Of a DNA stretch of 64,000 bases, positions 26,438 through 36,003 are shown piece after piece. Origin of the DNA: Peptococcaceae bacterium BRH_c8a (GTDB lineage: Bacteria; Bacillota; Desulfotomaculia; Desulfotomaculales; Desulfallaceae); assembly GCA_000961575.1 (NCBI GenBank), contig LADP01000042.1:1-64000 (forward strand). Reading direction: 5' to 3'. The notes beneath the pieces were generated by a model, which saw nothing but the letters and a program-made list of their open reading frames with translations, ran no database searches and had not been told where the DNA came from. Position 1 is the stretch's first letter. Every line of letters begins with the position of its first letter. The translations under genes and the position numbers were made by a program.

Positions 26438-27229
26438 TTAAATAACCCGGTAGCCATGGGTGTATACATTCATCCGCTGATTCCGAGCGAATCCCACCAC
26501 GGTAACATTCAGTTGTTCGGCCAGTTCCAGGGCCAGGTCGGTGGGGGCGGAACGGGAGACAATTAGCGGTACACCCAGTCGGGCGGTTTTCACCAGTATT
26601 TCCGAGGAAACCCGACCCGAAAAAAGGAGCATTTTATCGCTACCAGTCACTTTATTCATCAGGCACCAGCCAGCCAATTTGTCCAGCGTGTTATGCCGGC
26701 CCACATCTTCAAAAAAGGCCAGGACGGCGCTGCCGTCGCTGAGGGCTGCCCCGTGGGCCCCGCCGGTGGCGGTAAAGAGTTCCCCCCGCTGTTCCGTTTG
26801 GGCCAGCAGTCTGGTAACGTCGCCAGCGGAGATGCGCAGTTCTGACTTAACAGGTTCAATCCCAGCATCGTTAACAAAATAAAAGGATGCCCGGCCCCGG
26901 CCGCAGCACGAAGCGATGTGCCGTTTAAGAAAACCTGCTGCCGGCTGGATCTGGTGGACGGTTTCCACCCAGGCCAAACCATCTTTATCGTGGCTTACAA
27001 AACTGCTGACTTCACTGGCAGTGCTGATCATCCCTTCGGCGTACAGGAAACCAAGGCAAAGCTCCTGCAGGTGAGTAGGCGAACAGACCATGGTGACCAG
27101 TTCGTTTCCGTTAAGGTAAAGAGTGACGGCAGCTTCATGTACTACCAGATCTTCCATACGGGTACGGTTTAGCCCCGTTATCTTTTCGATAATTACAGTT
27201 TTCCTGTCCTCCAAGCTATTTACCCCCAC
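26438..27229 (-). CDS. fdhD: Formate dehydrogenase accessory sulfurtransferase FdhD
   Basis: FdhD passes sulfur from a cysteine desulfurase to the bis-MGD cofactor of formate dehydrogenase. The 263 residues show LCLGFLYAEGMI, the cysteine-bearing loop HIASCCGRGRASF (equivalent to the conserved CxxC loop region, here in the CC form), THATGGAHGA-like TATGGAHGAAL, FFEDVGRHNTLDKLAGW and LLFSGRVSSEILVKTARLGVPLIVSRSAPT. GTG at 27229 is the longest start but has no ribosome site; TTG at 27214 has GGGGG eight bases upstream and may be used. Divergent from mogA. It implies a formate dehydrogenase, or a similar enzyme such as the one at 17548, needing sulfuration. Confidence 0.92.
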   Translation of the reverse strand: MGVNSLEDRKTVIIEKITGLNRTRMEDLVVHEAAVTLYLNGNELVTMVCSPTHLQELCLGFLYAEGMISTASEVSSFVSHDKDGLAWVETVHQIQPAAGFLKRHIASCCGRGRASFYFVNDAGIEPVKSELRISAGDVTRLLAQTEQRGELFTATGGAHGAALSDGSAVLAFFEDVGRHNTLDKLAGWCLMNKVTGSDKMLLFSGRVSSEILVKTARLGVPLIVSRSAPTDLALELAEQLNVTVVGFARNQRMNVYTHGYRVI

Positions 27230-27310
27230 AGTGTGTCATTGACCAAATTGTACCTGGAAAAGGGCCACCAAAGCAAGGTAAAAACGCGGCCGTTAGGAGG
27301 TTTTGCAGGG

Positions 27311-27802
27311 ATGTTTAGTGTGGCTATATTAACCATGAGTGATAAAGGAGCCCGGGGTGAGCGTGAAGACCTCAGTGCCGGAGTAATTAGGGCCCTGGTG
27401 GAACAGCAGGGCTGGCGGGTTGGGGATTACCAGGTTATATCCGACGATTACAAAGGGATTAAAGAAACGCTTGTGGACATGGTGGATCGGGGTAAATATG
27501 ACTTAATCGTAACCACCGGGGGTACCGGTTTAAGTCCCCGGGACAATACGCCCGAGGCTACCCGGGCTGTTATTGATAAGGAAGTGCCCGGCCTAGCCGA
27601 AGCCATGCGCATGGAAAGTCTTAAGAAAACCAACCGGGCCATGCTGTCCCGGGCGGTGGCGGGTATCCGGGGCCGCACTTTGATCGTCAATCTGCCGGGG
27701 AGTCCCAAAGGAGTACGGGAATGCCTGGAAGCAATCATGCCGGCGCTGCCCCACGGACTAGAGATCCTTACCGGCCGTGGCGGCGAATGCGGCTCGCACT
27801 AG
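27311..27802 (+). CDS. mogA: Molybdopterin adenylyltransferase MogA/MoaB
   Basis: Activates molybdopterin by adenylylation ahead of MoeA. The 163 residues include SVAILTMSDKGARGEREDLSA, LIVTTGGTGLSPRDNTPEAT (MPT-binding GGTG loop) and LIVNLPGSPKGVRECLEAIMPALPHGLE. ATG at 27311 is used because TTAGGAGG lies upstream; the frame is open further up to 27233 but that part does not look like family sequence. It completes the Mo-cofactor cluster with two MoeA proteins and FdhD. Confidence 0.92.
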   Translation: MFSVAILTMSDKGARGEREDLSAGVIRALVEQQGWRVGDYQVISDDYKGIKETLVDMVDRGKYDLIVTTGGTGLSPRDNTPEATRAVIDKEVPGLAEAMRMESLKKTNRAMLSRAVAGIRGRTLIVNLPGSPKGVRECLEAIMPALPHGLEILTGRGGECGSH

Positions 27803-28019
27803 GATTAGTATATTTTTAGAGACAAATAAAAAATATACGATAACATATTTTTCCGGCAGTAGTTGTATAAAAACCTGGATCACGTGGGAAAATATTTCTA
27901 GGCATAATTAGGAAAACCAGGAATGGCCCTAAGTGAAATATAGAAGGAGATATCAGGAGCAAGAGCGGAACAATTTGCACTAATAGCCCAATTATGGTCA
28001 AATTCCGCCTGTTAAATAC

Positions 28020-28087
28020 TTGCTTTTGATTTGCTCGTTCTATATTATATTACTTGGGTGTTAGCACTCGCCTGCAATGAGTGCTAA
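28020..28087 (+). promoter_or_regulatory. groESL promoter with CIRCE operator
   Basis: A sigma-A-type promoter TTGCTT (28020-28025), 17-base spacer, TATTAT (28043-28048). Downstream, TTAGCACTC-N9-GAGTGCTAA at 28061-28087 is a perfect CIRCE element, the binding site of the heat-shock repressor HrcA. The 217 bases between mogA and this promoter are AT-rich; I see no gene in them. Confidence 0.97.
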
Positions 28088-28137
28088 CAGCAAACAAACC
28101 AATTTGGACTTACCAAACATTAAAGGAGGGGTTTGTG

Positions 28138-28422
28138 TTGATCAGACCTTTGGGTGACCGCGTGGTTGTAAAACCACTGGCCAATGAAGAAGTAACCAAG
28201 AGCGGTATTATTCTTCCGGATACCGCGAAAGAAAAGCCACAGGAAGGTGAAGTCGTGGCCGTGGGGTCGGGGCGGATACTGGATAGCGGCGACCGTGTGC
28301 CCATTGATTTAAAGACAGGGGACAAGGTTTTGTTTTCCAAGTATGCAGGTAATGAATTTAAGAAAGATGAAGTGGATTACTTAATTTTACGCGAAATGGA
28401 CATTTTAGGAGTCATCGAGTAA
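28138..28422 (+). CDS. groES: Co-chaperonin GroES
   Basis: Ten-kilodalton lid of the GroEL chaperonin, 94 residues. [13 protein letters not shown] at the start, the mobile-loop region [27 protein letters not shown], and [14 protein letters not shown] are standard. TTG at 28138 sits eight bases after AGGAGG; GTG at 28135 would add one residue. Transcribed with groEL under HrcA/CIRCE control. Confidence 0.97.
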   Translation: MIRPLGDRVVVKPLANEEVTKSGIILPDTAKEKPQEGEVVAVGSGRILDSGDRVPIDLKTGDKVLFSKYAGNEFKKDEVDYLILREMDILGVIE

Positions 28423-28429
28423 CGAGTAA

Positions 28430-30100
<1,671 letters not shown>

Positions 30101-30115
30101 AAAGTTAAATTAACA

Positions 30116-30148
30116 GGAAGCCTCGCGATGTAAAATCGCGGGGCTTCC
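30116..30148 (+). terminator. groESL terminator hairpin
   Basis: GGAAGCCTCGCGAT and ATCGCGGGGCTTCC arms, followed by CTATTA and not a full T run. Confidence 0.75.
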
Positions 30149-30154
30149 CTATTA

Positions 30155-31216
30155 CTACGACCGGTTTTTGACCGGGGAAGACTTTTTAATTAATTTGTTA
30201 ATTATTAAACAGGTTAATATTAAAACCATTGTTATTACGCTGCCAAAAAGGACGATATTACTGATAAGATTCAGTATTTCCATAAACTGAACTTTTATTG
30301 CTAAATGTCCTGTATCGACCAAATTAACCGGGATGCTAAAAGCCCGGCTAAGGGCCACCATTCCGACAGTTATGGCCATAATAAGCCTAATTTGCAGGTC
30401 GGTAACAATCTTTGTGGCTATCGCTCCAATGTTAATACCAATTAGGGAGCCCAGATATAGTAGCAGTACTATTCTAATATCAAGGTAACCGTTTAACGTG
30501 TAAAGGTAAGCCCCGTAGGCTCCAGAAAAAATAGCCAGAAACAGTTCGGTGCCGGCCGCGACATAGGGAGAAATCCCAAGCAAGTAAATCATAGCCGGAA
30601 CGCCAACAAAACCCCCGACCCCAACGGTGCCAGCCAGATAACCGGTAATTAGACCAACCAGCAAAACAATCCAAAGCGAAACCCGTACTTTAGCCACGGG
30701 AAAATAGATAACGGGAGGAATGTTTAGCAGCAGACTGGGTTTCATTGCTTGGTTGGGTTTCGAAACGGCTTTTTTCCTTTTGGCAATATCGTAAGTTATC
30801 AAAATAGTCACAAAACTTAAAACCAAAACAAACAAGGAATTGATATAAAGATTGGAATACGCTTCGCCTAATTGTTCCATAATTCCACTGTTGGCGTAAT
30901 AAGCCATTCTTACGCCGGCAAATAAAGCCAAGAACATAATTAACCCCAGCTTTTTGTCAACGTTACCTAGTTCGTTGTGTTTACGCGCACCCTGAATGGC
31001 TTTACCAAACTTGTGCGTTATATTTGCGGCTACGGCCATAATACCCGGGACGCCCAAACTCATCATGGCAGGAGTCATGATAAAAGCCCCGCCACTGCCT
31101 AACAGACCGCTCATGGTCCCGCCCAAAAAACCAATGCCAATAAGCATTGTGATATTTTGGGGTGTCAGAGTAATCAGGTTTAAAGTATCGGAAATTGCCG
31201 GTATCGTGCTTACCAT
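30155..31216 (-). CDS. TSUP (TauE/SafE) family anion exporter
   Basis: Membrane protein of 353 residues with about eight to nine hydrophobic segments. Both halves carry the family's glycine-rich signature (GIGFLGGTMSGLLGSGGAFIMTPAMM and GLITGYLAGTVGVGGFVGVPAMIYLLG). TSUP proteins move sulfite, sulfoacetate, other sulfonates or related anions out of the cell. Its ATG overlaps the stop of the small membrane gene upstream by one base, so the two are made together. A LysR regulator is divergent from the pair. A sulfotransferase and two anion permeases lie across the regulator, giving the area a sulfur/organic-anion flavour, but the substrate is not shown. Confidence 0.88.
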   Translation of the reverse strand: MVSTIPAISDTLNLITLTPQNITMLIGIGFLGGTMSGLLGSGGAFIMTPAMMSLGVPGIMAVAANITHKFGKAIQGARKHNELGNVDKKLGLIMFLALFAGVRMAYYANSGIMEQLGEAYSNLYINSLFVLVLSFVTILITYDIAKRKKAVSKPNQAMKPSLLLNIPPVIYFPVAKVRVSLWIVLLVGLITGYLAGTVGVGGFVGVPAMIYLLGISPYVAAGTELFLAIFSGAYGAYLYTLNGYLDIRIVLLLYLGSLIGINIGAIATKIVTDLQIRLIMAITVGMVALSRAFSIPVNLVDTGHLAIKVQFMEILNLISNIVLFGSVITMVLILTCLIINKLIKKSSPVKNRS

Positions 31217-31494
31217 TAATGATCATTCCTTTCCTGCCGCGGATCATCAAGCTTTCTTTCCAGAGTGTTTTTCAGGAAGAGAGATGCCGTGTTACCGTAA
31301 AGCCCTGATGCACAAACAACAATTAGCAACACCAGTAAAGTAGCACGTATATCCTTATTTTGCGTTATTTGTGTTATATGTTGGTTAAAAAAGAAAACAA
31401 GGTAATAAAAAGCCATACTGGTCAGGGCATAAAAAAGTACCCATAAAATGAATTTATTTTGGGTTTTTACGCTCATTAGCTGTTTCATCTCCAA
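31216..31494 (-). CDS. Small membrane protein coupled to the TSUP exporter
   Basis: 92 residues with two hydrophobic segments (about 15-35 FILWVLFYALTSMAFYYLVFF and 48-65 TLLVLLIVVCASGLYG) and a charged tail (LERKLDDPRQERNDH). I do not recognise the family. TAATG overlap with the TSUP gene indicates tight coupling and probably a partner subunit or an assembly/regulatory peptide. ATG at 31494 follows GATTGGAGATGAAACAG-like sequence; the first two Met codons are both possible starts. Confidence 0.7.
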   Translation of the reverse strand: MEMKQLMSVKTQNKFILWVLFYALTSMAFYYLVFFFNQHITQITQNKDIRATLLVLLIVVCASGLYGNTASLFLKNTLERKLDDPRQERNDH

Positions 31495-31642
31495 TCCTGA
31501 AATGTTTATTAAAAATAAAGTACCACTATAATCTTATATAATCAAATTACTATCTGACATAACTAACATACCTAAATGCTATACCGTGGCCAAATGATAG
31601 CCTCATTCAAACAAGTATGCTGCTCATAAGGTTGGGTTATAA

Positions 31643-31662
31643 TTGTCGAAATTTGTTGACAA
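31643..31662. promoter_or_regulatory. TTGTC-N10-GACAA inverted repeat and -10 box before the LysR gene
   Basis: TTGTC (31643-31647) and GACAA (31658-31662) form an interrupted dyad just upstream of TATAAT at 31668-31673. The T-N11-A-like geometry and position between LysR and its divergent target suggest a LysR-type binding site. Confidence 0.4.
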
Positions 31663-31741
31663 TGTGATATAATTATTTAAAGCGGGGTTATAAAATTTTT
31701 ACACAGGTTGTTTGTTGAAAAGCGGGAGAGAGAGGGGTAGC

Positions 31742-32629
31742 ATGAACTTAGAAAGACTGAAGGTTTTTAGTACTGTGGCCAATCTTAAAAGTTTCACCCG
31801 TGCGGCCGAAGAGTTATATATGACACAGCCTGCCATATCAAAAAATATAAAGCAAATAGAGGAATTTTACGGAGTAGTTTTATTTCGCCGTATAGGTAAC
31901 CATATTGAACTAACGGAAGCGGGTAACAAACTGCTGCAGTTTGCCAATGATATTTTGAAACTGGCGGACGAAGCCAAAGAAGCTTTAAATGAAGGTAAAT
32001 TGCAAGCTGAAGAGAAAATAGTATTAAGCGTGGGTTCAACGGTGGGGGTTTATATTTTACCGCTGGTGTTAAAAAAGTTTATAAAGAAATACCCCAAGGT
32101 TCAATTTACCATTGAAATCAGTAATGCCCAAAAAATTCTTGATCAGTTTGTGGAAGGTACCATTGATATGGGTATTATTGGAGCGCTGGTGCACAAAACT
32201 AGTTTAAATTACCAGCCCTTTATTTCAGAGGAATTAAAACTTATCGTGGCTAATAATCATCCCTGGAGTGAGCTAAATCAAATTTTGGTATCAGATTTAA
32301 AAGGTCAGTCTTTTTTCTTGCGTGAGAAGGGTTCCGGCTTAAGGTATGTGGTTGAGGAAAGGTTAAAGAAAGCCGGTCTTGAGTTAGATAACGTTATAGA
32401 AATGCCTAACAACGAAGCCATTGTTAAACTGGTGGAAGCGGGTCTGGGGGTTTCCATAGTTTCCGAGTATGCTATTGCCGAAGACCTGGAATTAAACAGG
32501 GTTAAAACAGTAGGAATTAAAGACCTCGATTTGCACCGGCATTTTTACCTAGTGTACCAGGAAGAAAAATTATTATCTAAAACATTTAATAATTTTATGA
32601 ATTACCTATTGGAGATTAACAAAATATAA
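31742..32629 (+). CDS. LysR family transcriptional regulator
   Basis: 295 residues. N-terminal winged HTH (LKVFSTVANLKSFTRAAEELYMTQPAISKNIKQIEEFYGVVLF, residues about 5-48) followed by a substrate-binding domain from about residue 88 (IVLSVGSTVGVYILPLVLKKF, ending LGVSIVSEYAIAEDL). ATG at 31742 follows AGAGAGGGG; an upstream TTG in frame at 31712 gives no family sequence. It is divergent from the TSUP gene pair, the usual arrangement for a LysR protein and its target; the sulfotransferase block downstream could be a second target. The ligand is unknown. Confidence 0.9.
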   Translation: MNLERLKVFSTVANLKSFTRAAEELYMTQPAISKNIKQIEEFYGVVLFRRIGNHIELTEAGNKLLQFANDILKLADEAKEALNEGKLQAEEKIVLSVGSTVGVYILPLVLKKFIKKYPKVQFTIEISNAQKILDQFVEGTIDMGIIGALVHKTSLNYQPFISEELKLIVANNHPWSELNQILVSDLKGQSFFLREKGSGLRYVVEERLKKAGLELDNVIEMPNNEAIVKLVEAGLGVSIVSEYAIAEDLELNRVKTVGIKDLDLHRHFYLVYQEEKLLSKTFNNFMNYLLEINKI

Positions 32630-32662
32630 ACTATTTAAGATAATAACCCCATAATTAGTGAT

Positions 32663-32694
32663 AAAAGCACGTATAGCAAATATACGTGCTTTTT
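32663..32694 (+). terminator. Terminator after the LysR gene
   Basis: AAAGCACGTATA-GCAAA-TATACGTGCTTTTT. Confidence 0.88.
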
Positions 32695-32901
32695 CATTTT
32701 TACGGAAGACTTAAGACCCATCCCCAAAAGATGTTGGCCGTTGTTATGACTACTATTCCATAAGGTAATGAGGTTATTCCCGGTGGTAATTTGTATAACA
32801 CAGGCCGGTATGTTAAGTTGGTCTTAAGTTCAAGTTCGTACTAGTACAAGCTACGGAATGTTATGCCAATATTTAGTTAAATGTAAGCTTAAATCCAAGA
32901 G

Positions 32902-32931
32902 GTGATGTTTATAGTTGTGATGTTTATAGTT
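32902..32931. repeat. 15-base perfect tandem duplication upstream of the sulfotransferase
   Basis: GTGATGTTTATAGTT occurs twice head to tail. It lies in the 483-base LysR/sulfotransferase gap, which otherwise holds only the LysR terminator and AT-rich sequence without a promoter I would defend. Confidence 0.75.
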
Positions 32932-33112
32932 CTTGTGTGACAAGAGTGTTATTGTTTGTTAAATCATTTTATTAAGATTATGCATTAGGTGTTTCTTCTT
33001 TAGGTACTTGCGTTTTGGCTCGGCGGATAATAAATTTTGCAAATAGTAGTAAATTGTTAGTTATATTAAAAGTAAAAAATATATTATCTTGTTGAATTAG
33101 GGAGGCAATGAT

Positions 33113-34273
33113 ATGGCAATTAGGTTAAAAGAGAAACCAATCTTTGTCATTGGTAACGAAAGATCCGGGACTACACTGGTAATGGTAATGTTGGGGCAAC
33201 ACACCCGCATTGCTGTGCCTGAAGTAGGTTGGCTGTTTCCTCGGTTTTACCCCTATCTGCACACGTACGGCGACTTAAATAAAGAAAAAAACCTTAGAAC
33301 CCTTGCTGATGAAATGCTATTTGGTCTTAACCGTCATCTCTGGGGCATGGATTTAAACCCCAGAACCGCCGTGGATGAGCTTTTAGCAGAAGTTAAGGAA
33401 AAAAGTTTTGCCGGTGTTTACTGCGCTATGCATGAAATGTTCGCCCGCAAAAACGGCAACAAACCGCGTTGGGGACAAAAGACTCCACACAATCTCTACT
33501 TTGTCGGTCAAATTAAAGAATGCTTTCCCGATGCCCAGTTTATCCACATTGTTAGGGATGGACGCGATGCTAGTGTAGATTACCTGGAATCTTCCTTTGG
33601 CCCGGCTAATATTTTCTGTGCAGCGGAAAACTGGAAAATGACCTGGAACGCTGTTAAACCGTGGCGCGAAAAACTTAGTGCCCAAGAATGGATGGATATC
33701 ACTTATGAAGACCTCGTCCGTAAGCCTGAAGAGGTGTTGAGGAGCATTTGTGACTTCACAGGAGAAGAGTTTGAACCCGCCATGCTGGACTTTTGGAAGG
33801 GCGATATTGGACAAAAGCGTGGTACCACCCGTGATCACAAGCCCCTGGGCCATGCCGTAAGCGACAGATACATTGGCATTTATAAAGAATTGCTCAGTAT
33901 TCGGGACCAGAAAATATTTACGGCTGTAGCTGGTAAAGAATTGGCAGAGGCCGGTTACGAGAATGTGGTAGAGCCATTGGAAATCACCCCCGCGGATGAA
34001 GCTCGCTGGAGAGAATTCGATGGCCGCATCAGGGCCGCGTTGCTTGATGCCCCTGAAGGACATATCCTGTTTGAAAGTTACCGCGATTGGGTGGTAGACC
34101 AGCGTGAGGTTAGAAAAAGGGAAGGTATCTGGAGTGAAGCGGATATTCCCAAAGATATGTTCCCCATTGGTCATCCCCATGAAGAGCTTATCGTAGGGTT
34201 CCGGGCCTGGAAACAATGGAAAGACCACTTCAGTATTAAAAGACAGTATACTGCCAAAGGCATCGTATACTAA
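33113..34273 (+). CDS. Sulfotransferase family protein
   Basis: Predicted PAPS-dependent sulfotransferase, 386 residues. The 5'-phosphosulfate loop is GNERSGTTL (about residues 14-22). The 3'-phosphate-binding segment is HIVRDGRDASVDYLES (about 145-160), followed by NWKMTWNAV. The catalytic histidine is not obvious from sequence alone. These features match the Sulfotransfer_3 group, which acts on carbohydrates, lipids or small alcohols. The C-terminal 130 residues are less typical. ATG at 33113 follows AGGGAGGCAATGAT. The neighbours downstream are two organic-anion permeases, not glycan genes, which is unusual. Confidence 0.8.
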   Translation: MAIRLKEKPIFVIGNERSGTTLVMVMLGQHTRIAVPEVGWLFPRFYPYLHTYGDLNKEKNLRTLADEMLFGLNRHLWGMDLNPRTAVDELLAEVKEKSFAGVYCAMHEMFARKNGNKPRWGQKTPHNLYFVGQIKECFPDAQFIHIVRDGRDASVDYLESSFGPANIFCAAENWKMTWNAVKPWREKLSAQEWMDITYEDLVRKPEEVLRSICDFTGEEFEPAMLDFWKGDIGQKRGTTRDHKPLGHAVSDRYIGIYKELLSIRDQKIFTAVAGKELAEAGYENVVEPLEITPADEARWREFDGRIRAALLDAPEGHILFESYRDWVVDQREVRKREGIWSEADIPKDMFPIGHPHEELIVGFRAWKQWKDHFSIKRQYTAKGIVY

Positions 34274-34338
34274 AAAACGCAAGACCCCCATTAAGACACT
34301 GTACTTGTGGGTAATCGTTAATGATAAGGGGGAACAAC

Positions 34339-35820
34339 ATGGATACCAGACAACTGCCCAAGATAATGATCGGGCCGCTATTGCTGCTAATTGCTTTAAT
34401 GCTGCCCTTTTTCGGAGAATCACTAACAGCCCGGTTGGGCTTTGGCATACTTTTTTGGATGGTCTACTGGTGGGTAACTGCGGTTGTGGACATGAAAATT
34501 ACCTGCCTGGTGCCAATAATTGTAGTTGCTTTTTACCCGTTTATACCTCGTGAAGACGTCCTTAAGCTATATATGCACCGTGATTTATTCCTTATTGTCG
34601 GCGCATCTTTAATCACTTCAGCCTGGATTAGATGGGATTTGGCTAAAAGGGTATCACTCAACTTTTTAAGCTATTTCAGTAATAACACCCGGGTACAGGC
34701 TGTAGGCTGGTTTTGGCTTTGCGGTATAGCCAGTTTTATCATGGGTAATACACCGGTGGGAGCAATTTTTGCCCCCATCGCCGTCGCGGCATTGTTTTAC
34801 GCAGGCTACAAGACATTTCAGCAAAGATACGATAGCAAGGCGGCATCAAATGTTCTTGTGGCAGTTGCCTGGGGTGCTTCTATAGGCGGTATGACAACGC
34901 CTTTGGGCGGCGGGCAGGCTATGGTTACCTGGAGTTTCTTCAATGATTATCTGGGTAGGGAAATATTTTTCCTGGATTGGACTCTGCGGATGCTACCTCT
35001 TTCCCTATTGGTTATGGCGGCGGTATCACTGGTTATTTACTACGTCATGAAGCCCGACCCGGAAGAAGAAAGATTTAAAGGAACCCGTGACTTTTATAGG
35101 CAAGAACTTAAGGACATGGGCCCCATGAGTTTTGAAGAAAAAATTTGTGGCTATGGTTTTTTAACTATTATTATTCTGGCCATTGCCCGACCGCTGTACG
35201 TGGATATTCTAACGGGCCCCTCGTTTCAATGGATGCACCCGGCGCACATGTTCTTTATCTTTGCGATGTTGCTTTTCGTAATCCCCTCTAAACAGGAAAA
35301 AGGGGAAGCGCTGCTTTCCGTTCCTACCGTGGTGCAGAATTTCCCGGCTGCCATTCTATTCATTTGGCCAGGCGCGGTTGCTCTGGGCAGGGTTTTATCT
35401 AAAACCGGTGCCGATGTGGTTTTGGCCGGGTGGATTCAGCCCATTATTGATGCCGGCACCATAACTGCGATTATCGGCATCAGTGCGGGCTCCACCCTGT
35501 TGTCACAGTTTGCCACCGATACAGCGGCAGCAGGGATACTAATTCCCATTGTCATGGAAGCTTTTAATGATTGGGCCGGACTGGAAAAGGGATCCGTTGC
35601 CTTTATCTGGATTGCCGCAGCTTCCTTAAGCTGGAGCTTTGCAGTGGTATCCGCTACCGGTGCCCAGGCCATAGTTGCCGGATTTGGTTCAAATATTAAG
35701 CGGATGTTCATCTACGGCATGCTGGTAGCCTTTGTTTGCTCAATAATTACGATATTGTACTTCGTAATCACGATTGGCATATTGAAGTTACCTTTCTACA
35801 CCATGCCGCCCGGTTTATAA
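34339..35820 (+). CDS. SLC13/DASS family anion transporter
   Basis: Membrane protein of 493 residues with about eleven to twelve hydrophobic segments, of the divalent anion:sodium symporter group (dicarboxylate, sulfate or related anions). The two repeat signatures normally containing SNT are seen in altered form as FIMGNTPVGAIFAPI (first half) and SQFATDTAAAGILIPI (second half). Loss of the serine in the first and Asn in the second suggests different ion or substrate coordination. ATG at 34339 follows AAGGGGG; the in-frame ATG at 34321 has no ribosome site. It starts 65 bases after the sulfotransferase, so an operon is likely. Confidence 0.8.
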   Translation: MDTRQLPKIMIGPLLLLIALMLPFFGESLTARLGFGILFWMVYWWVTAVVDMKITCLVPIIVVAFYPFIPREDVLKLYMHRDLFLIVGASLITSAWIRWDLAKRVSLNFLSYFSNNTRVQAVGWFWLCGIASFIMGNTPVGAIFAPIAVAALFYAGYKTFQQRYDSKAASNVLVAVAWGASIGGMTTPLGGGQAMVTWSFFNDYLGREIFFLDWTLRMLPLSLLVMAAVSLVIYYVMKPDPEEERFKGTRDFYRQELKDMGPMSFEEKICGYGFLTIIILAIARPLYVDILTGPSFQWMHPAHMFFIFAMLLFVIPSKQEKGEALLSVPTVVQNFPAAILFIWPGAVALGRVLSKTGADVVLAGWIQPIIDAGTITAIIGISAGSTLLSQFATDTAAAGILIPIVMEAFNDWAGLEKGSVAFIWIAAASLSWSFAVVSATGAQAIVAGFGSNIKRMFIYGMLVAFVCSIITILYFVITIGILKLPFYTMPPGL

Positions 35821-35928
35821 ATAATGCCTTGAATCTAATATGCTATTCAATAATTTAGTTATTAAGTTATCTACCTCCTCTTCCCATAAAAATACCCCTT
35901 TCTTCCGGGGAAACTGAAATTGTATTGA

Positions 35929-35968
35929 TGCCCGAAAGGTTTTAATATCTTATCGGGCAATATTTTTT
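35929..35968 (+). terminator. Terminator after the DASS gene
   Basis: TGCCCGA...TCGGGCA stem with an AT-rich loop, followed by six T. Confidence 0.7.
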
Positions 35969-36003
35969 AAGCTTGGATAATAATTTGTTAGAGGTGTTAG
36001 CCC

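Noticed and set aside
27816-28001. 61-codon hydrophobic minus-strand frame upstream of groESL
   Set aside because: AT-rich intergenic sequence, no ribosome site, hydrophobicity expected from base composition.
32905-32938. Leader peptide MFIVVMFIVLV
   Set aside because: The start is only two bases from its only possible ribosome site and the sequence simply follows from the tandem duplication.
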